Positions 5,137-6,965 of a DNA stretch of 6,965 nucleotides are shown one piece after another (the first letter of the stretch is position 1; every line of letters starts with the position of its first letter). A program made the translations under genes and the position numbers. The DNA is from RGIG8306 sp964426655 (GTDB lineage Bacteria; Bacillota; Clostridia; Lachnospirales; Lachnospiraceae): contig CAYRQT010000069.1 of the NCBI GenBank assembly GCA_964426655.1, positions 1 through 6,965 on the forward strand, given 5' to 3'. The notes below the pieces were generated by a model. The model was not told where the DNA came from. It searched no databases and saw nothing but the letters and a program-made list of their open reading frames with translations.

Positions 5137-6813
5137 TCCTCCGAAACCGCTATTTCCCCGGCCTCCTCCGCTGTTGCCACCGCCGCCGAAGCCGCCTCCG
5201 CCACTGCCAAAGCCACTTCCACCAGAAGAAGTGATGGTGTCGGAAAGGGTTACAGTGGTTAGTTTACTTCCTAGTGTCACTGTGCCTCCGCTGTATACGC
5301 CACCAACGCCTTCACTGGAATATGTACAATCCGTGTAGATGGTATATGTGTCTCCCACAGTCAGTAAATCGCTACTGAATGTGAGGGACTGAATACTTTT
5401 ATCTGCTTCATATGTCAGCAGGGCATTGCCGTTCTCATCCACCACGCTGATGATGGTCCCCGCTGAAATTGTAGAATCAAAGTTCACCAGAAAAACCGGT
5501 TGCTCTGCACTTGTCGCTGTTTCTGCCATCCCGGAACTTCCGGTAGCCATCAGTGTTCCTCCGGTAAGAGTAAAGGTATTCTGGTAATCCAAGGCCCCAT
5601 TGTCACTTCTTTCCGGTCCAAAAACATACACTATACCTCCCGTCATGGTAATACTTCCATTGGAATCAATACCATCTCCATCAGCATAGACATATAAACT
5701 GCCTCCGCTGATTGTAATATTGTAATCACCGGAGCTCCCCTGAAAACTCCAGCTATTTTCTTCTGATGTACCTCCTGCACTGTTTAATCCGTCATCTTCT
5801 GCATAAACCGTTACATTGCCATCTGTCATTATAATGGTGCTTCCCTCGATGCCTTCATAGGAGCTGCTCACCAGAACATTTCCCCCTTCTATGGTAACTA
5901 TTCCTTCTGCATGCATTCCGTCATCACCGCTATTGATCCAGACCGCACCTGCTGAAATGGTAATCCACCCTAAAGCCGCAGTGTCTTCCTGCTTGGAAGC
6001 CAGCCCGTCTCCCCCAGCATCCACTACTACCATGCCTCCGGTCATTTCCAGGGAATCATGCCCCACAATCCCGTCATCCACGGCGGTGACCTGAATCAGT
6101 CCTCCTCTAATGTTTAAATCATCCTTGGTTTTAATGCCATCGGATACATTTCCGTTTACGGTAAAGGTCCCTTCCCCTGTAATGCTTAAGTCGGACACAC
6201 TGTACAATGCCGCATCCGCATCACTGTCGCTGCCAGCTTTTTTGTCCTCCAGCGTATTGGTGGTATCCGCTGCCAGTGTAATAAAAACTTTATCTGCATC
6301 CTGTACCCATAATGCCGGACCAGATGTGGATGTCACAGACAACCCGGAAAACACCAGATTCACCTTCTGATCTGCTGCGTTCACAATAATCTGTCCTTCC
6401 AGATCCCCTTCAATGACATAAGTCCCTGCGGCGGTAATGGTCACTGTAGACCCGCTAACTTTTGCACCGCTCCCGGAAACTGTTGCAGAATCTCCTGTCA
6501 GGGAAATGGTCACTGCCCCGGACAGGTCGGTAACATAGTGATCATCTGTCGTATCCAAAAGGGCAGAGACATCGGCCATCAGTGCAGTCATTTCTGCCTC
6601 TGTCACCACAGTTCCCGCCGCAGCCTCCAGGCCGTCACTGCTGCCTGTTATAACTTGTTCTTCACCATTTGTGGTGGTTGTGCTATCCGTGGCAACGGCC
6701 TGCGTGGTCGAATTTTTGTCCGCTTCCGAATTTACTGTATTACTACACCCTGCCAGAAGCAATCCGCTTAACAGGAGGGATATCCATATGTTTCTTTTTG
6801 CTTTCCATGCCAT
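5125..6813 (-). CDS. Secreted lipoprotein with Cthe_2159-type carbohydrate-binding beta-helix
   Basis: A 562-residue exported protein. The start at 6813 gives a classic lipoprotein signal: basic Trp-Lys-Ala-Lys-Arg-Asn, a hydrophobic Leu-rich core and the lipobox Leu-Ala-Gly-Cys with Cys23 as the lipidated residue. The frame is open 39 codons further upstream, but that part has no signal character and GAAAGG (complement of 6822-6827) sits 8 nt before the 6813 ATG. A Ser/Thr-rich linker follows (about 24-60). From about 90 to 410 there are repeated turns of the type Asp-Gly-Ile...Ile-x-Gly-Gly-x-x-x-Val, with Asp-Gly or Glu-Gly at about 225, 247, 269, 298, 320, 341 and 380, the pattern of a parallel beta-helix. 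This resembles the Cthe_2159 'carbohydrate-binding domain' family, whose founder binds plant polysaccharide. The C-terminal 33 residues are Gly/Ser/Phe/Arg-rich. The protein is probably anchored outside the membrane; the ligand is unknown. It ends 134 nt before typA and looks monocistronic. Confidence 0.85.
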   Translation of the reverse strand: MAWKAKRNIWISLLLSGLLLAGCSNTVNSEADKNSTTQAVATDSTTTTNGEEQVITGSSDGLEAAAGTVVTEAEMTALMADVSALLDTTDDHYVTDLSGAVTISLTGDSATVSGSGAKVSGSTVTITAAGTYVIEGDLEGQIIVNAADQKVNLVFSGLSVTSTSGPALWVQDADKVFITLAADTTNTLEDKKAGSDSDADAALYSVSDLSITGEGTFTVNGNVSDGIKTKDDLNIRGGLIQVTAVDDGIVGHDSLEMTGGMVVVDAGGDGLASKQEDTAALGWITISAGAVWINSGDDGMHAEGIVTIEGGNVLVSSSYEGIEGSTIIMTDGNVTVYAEDDGLNSAGGTSEENSWSFQGSSGDYNITISGGSLYVYADGDGIDSNGSITMTGGIVYVFGPERSDNGALDYQNTFTLTGGTLMATGSSGMAETATSAEQPVFLVNFDSTISAGTIISVVDENGNALLTYEADKSIQSLTFSSDLLTVGDTYTIYTDCTYSSEGVGGVYSGGTVTLGSKLTTVTLSDTITSSGGSGFGSGGGGFGGGGNSGGGRGNSGFGGGRQ

Positions 6814-6965
6814 ATATGCCGCCTTTCTGCATTTGCATTTTACTATGCTTTCACTATACCCAAAGGCTGTGTACATTCTTTGAAAAGCCGATAAGAAAAT
6901 GAAAAAAAACATTAAACCTGAATTATTCATGAGGGTAAAAAATCATAGATTTATCCATGGAATTA
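6814..6965. other. AT-rich upstream region of the lipoprotein gene
   Basis: This stretch holds the ribosome binding site and possible -10 box of the lipoprotein gene. Further out, an eight-T run on the minus strand (complement of 6902-6909) is preceded by a weak imperfect hairpin (TGAA/TTCA flanked by ACC/GGT, about 6916-6937). It could be the terminator of a minus-strand gene lying to the right, but the stem is poor. No gene is seen here. Confidence 0.3.
6853..6858 (-). promoter_or_regulatory. Possible -10 box of the lipoprotein gene
   Basis: TATAGT on the minus strand lies 40 nt ahead of the chosen start codon. No TTGACA-like -35 box is found at 16-18 bp, so the promoter may be weak, depend on an activator, or lie elsewhere. 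Confidence 0.3.

Noticed and set aside
6814..6930. N-terminal extension of the lipoprotein to an ATG at 6930
   Set aside because: The extra 39 residues would bury the lipoprotein signal peptide, and the ribosome binding site fits the ATG at 6813.

Overview
The window looks like chromosomal DNA of a Gram-positive, low-to-moderate GC anaerobe, most likely a clostridial (Lachnospiraceae-like) Firmicute. This rests on strong GGAGG-type ribosome binding sites, consensus TTGACA/TATAAT-type promoters with 17-bp spacers, a lysine riboswitch ahead of dapA, a DUF1836 gene, and a lipoprotein with a Cthe_2159-type beta-helix repeat region. No species can be named from the sequence alone.

Region by region (left to right): 1-53 is the outer end of an insertion sequence that looks like IS21 family. 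It abuts 54-353, the surviving 3' end of a plus-strand gene for a small zinc-ribbon domain. At 368-417 a perfect 19-bp hairpin separates this remnant from everything else, which is all on the minus strand. Reading in the direction of transcription (right to left): a secreted lipoprotein with parallel beta-helix repeats and a glycine-rich tail (5125-6813), the ribosome-associated GTPase TypA/BipA (3161-4990), a promoter and lysine riboswitch with its terminator (about 2869-3156), the lysine/diaminopimelate genes dapA (1909-2796) and dapB (1142-1912) with a 4-nt ATGA overlap, and a DUF1836 helix-turn-helix-type protein (441-1073) with its own near-consensus promoter.

How the genes work together: DapA and DapB catalyse consecutive steps, from aspartate semialdehyde plus pyruvate to tetrahydrodipicolinate, feeding both lysine and the meso-diaminopimelate of peptidoglycan. 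The L-box leader should stop transcription of this pair when lysine is plentiful. TypA has no terminator of its own visible before the dapA promoter, so its read-through transcripts would also meet the lysine switch. The lipoprotein and DUF1836 genes appear to be independent units that only share the strand.

No wholly new system is evident. The points most worth a second look are the IS-truncated zinc-ribbon gene, the well-formed lysine switch with a possible antiterminator, the repeat architecture of the lipoprotein, and the dedicated promoter of the DUF1836 gene.
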